Assembly (NCBI GenBank): GCA_964344435.1 | Contig: CAYFNH010000061.1 | Location: 1-15,224, forward strand | Length of the DNA: 15,224 nt | Source: Thiopontia sp964344435 | Lineage (GTDB): Bacteria > Pseudomonadota > Gammaproteobacteria > GCF-002020875 | Direction: 5' to 3' | Shown here: positions 15,173-15,224 of the stretch, piece by piece | Numbering within the stretch: the stretch's first letter is position 1 | Layout: each line of letters opens with the position of its first letter | Made by a program: the position numbers and the translations under genes | The notes under the pieces: generated by a model | Told to the model about the DNA's origin: nothing | The model's input: only the letters and a program-made list of their open reading frames with translations | The model's database searches: none

Positions 15173-15224
15173 ATGTCCAAGGAAAAGTTTGAGAGAACGA
15201 AACCGCACGTAAACGTAGGGACCA
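15173..15224 (+). CDS. tuf: Elongation factor Tu (5' end only)
   Basis: The first 17 codons are present, reading MSKEKFERTKPHVNVGT, and the gene runs off the window. This is the invariant N-terminus of bacterial EF-Tu just before the P-loop GHVDHGKT. EF-Tu delivers aminoacyl-tRNA to the ribosome as a GTP complex. The position after fusA marks it as the str-operon copy (tufA in E. coli). Many gammaproteobacteria also have a second copy near secE, which would lie outside the window. AGAGG, 9 nt upstream, is a clearer ribosome-binding site than those of rpsL, rpsG or fusA. Confidence 0.96.
   Translation, partial: MSKEKFERTKPHVNVGT

Noticed and set aside
1..15224. Mobile element, CRISPR array, or foreign gene island
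   Set aside because: All genes are core housekeeping genes in conserved order on one strand, with similar codon use; no terminal inverted repeats, regularly spaced repeats or transposase-like frames were found.

Overview
The window is a collinear, single-strand (+) stretch of the bacterial ribosomal protein / RNA polymerase supercluster: secE (3' end) - nusG - rplK - rplA - rplJ - rplL - rpoB - rpoC - rpsL - rpsG - fusA - tuf (5' end). The gene order, L7/L12 and NusG sequences close to enterobacterial ones, the large RpoC insertion SI3 and the RpoB insertion SI2 all point to a gammaproteobacterium. GC is moderate, and the protein sequences are not those of an enteric bacterium. A free-living or symbiotic member of the Chromatiales-like or sulfur-oxidising groups is my guess, but I cannot place it from these housekeeping genes alone. 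A run of Ns and a broken rplA suggest a draft or metagenome assembly.

Layout: 1-678 carries the end of SecE and NusG, with a 62-base N gap inside nusG. Positions 679-1876 hold the L11 operon (leader, rplK, rplA). rplA lacks about 64 bases and is frameshifted. Positions 1877-3112 hold a 232-nt structured L10 leader and rplJ-rplL. A tandem hairpin with a T-tract at 3126-3190 looks like the classical attenuator that lowers rpoBC expression relative to L10/L12. rpoB (3290-7363) and rpoC (7412-11671) are intact, with all catalytic and zinc-binding residues in place. The 371-nt gap 11672-12042 is the only sizeable non-coding stretch. It holds a near-consensus sigma70 promoter with an AT-rich upstream element, a leader of about 140 nt ending in an intrinsic terminator, and then a perfect boxA antitermination motif. 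The str operon follows (rpsL, rpsG, fusA, tuf), with a second identical boxA 19 nt upstream of the fusA start codon.

Together the genes make the protein translocon subunit SecE, the elongation factor NusG, the L1/L11 and L10/L12 stalks of the 50S subunit, the beta and beta' subunits of RNA polymerase, S12 and S7 of the 30S subunit, and the two elongation factors. The products also connect: NusG binds RNA polymerase and is part of the Nus complex that acts at boxA.

I see no undescribed protein system, mobile element, CRISPR array or foreign island. The points worth a second look are regulatory (promoter-leader-terminator-boxA before rpsL, boxA at the fusA initiation region, competing hairpins before rplK) and one quality or biology question (the rplA deletion).
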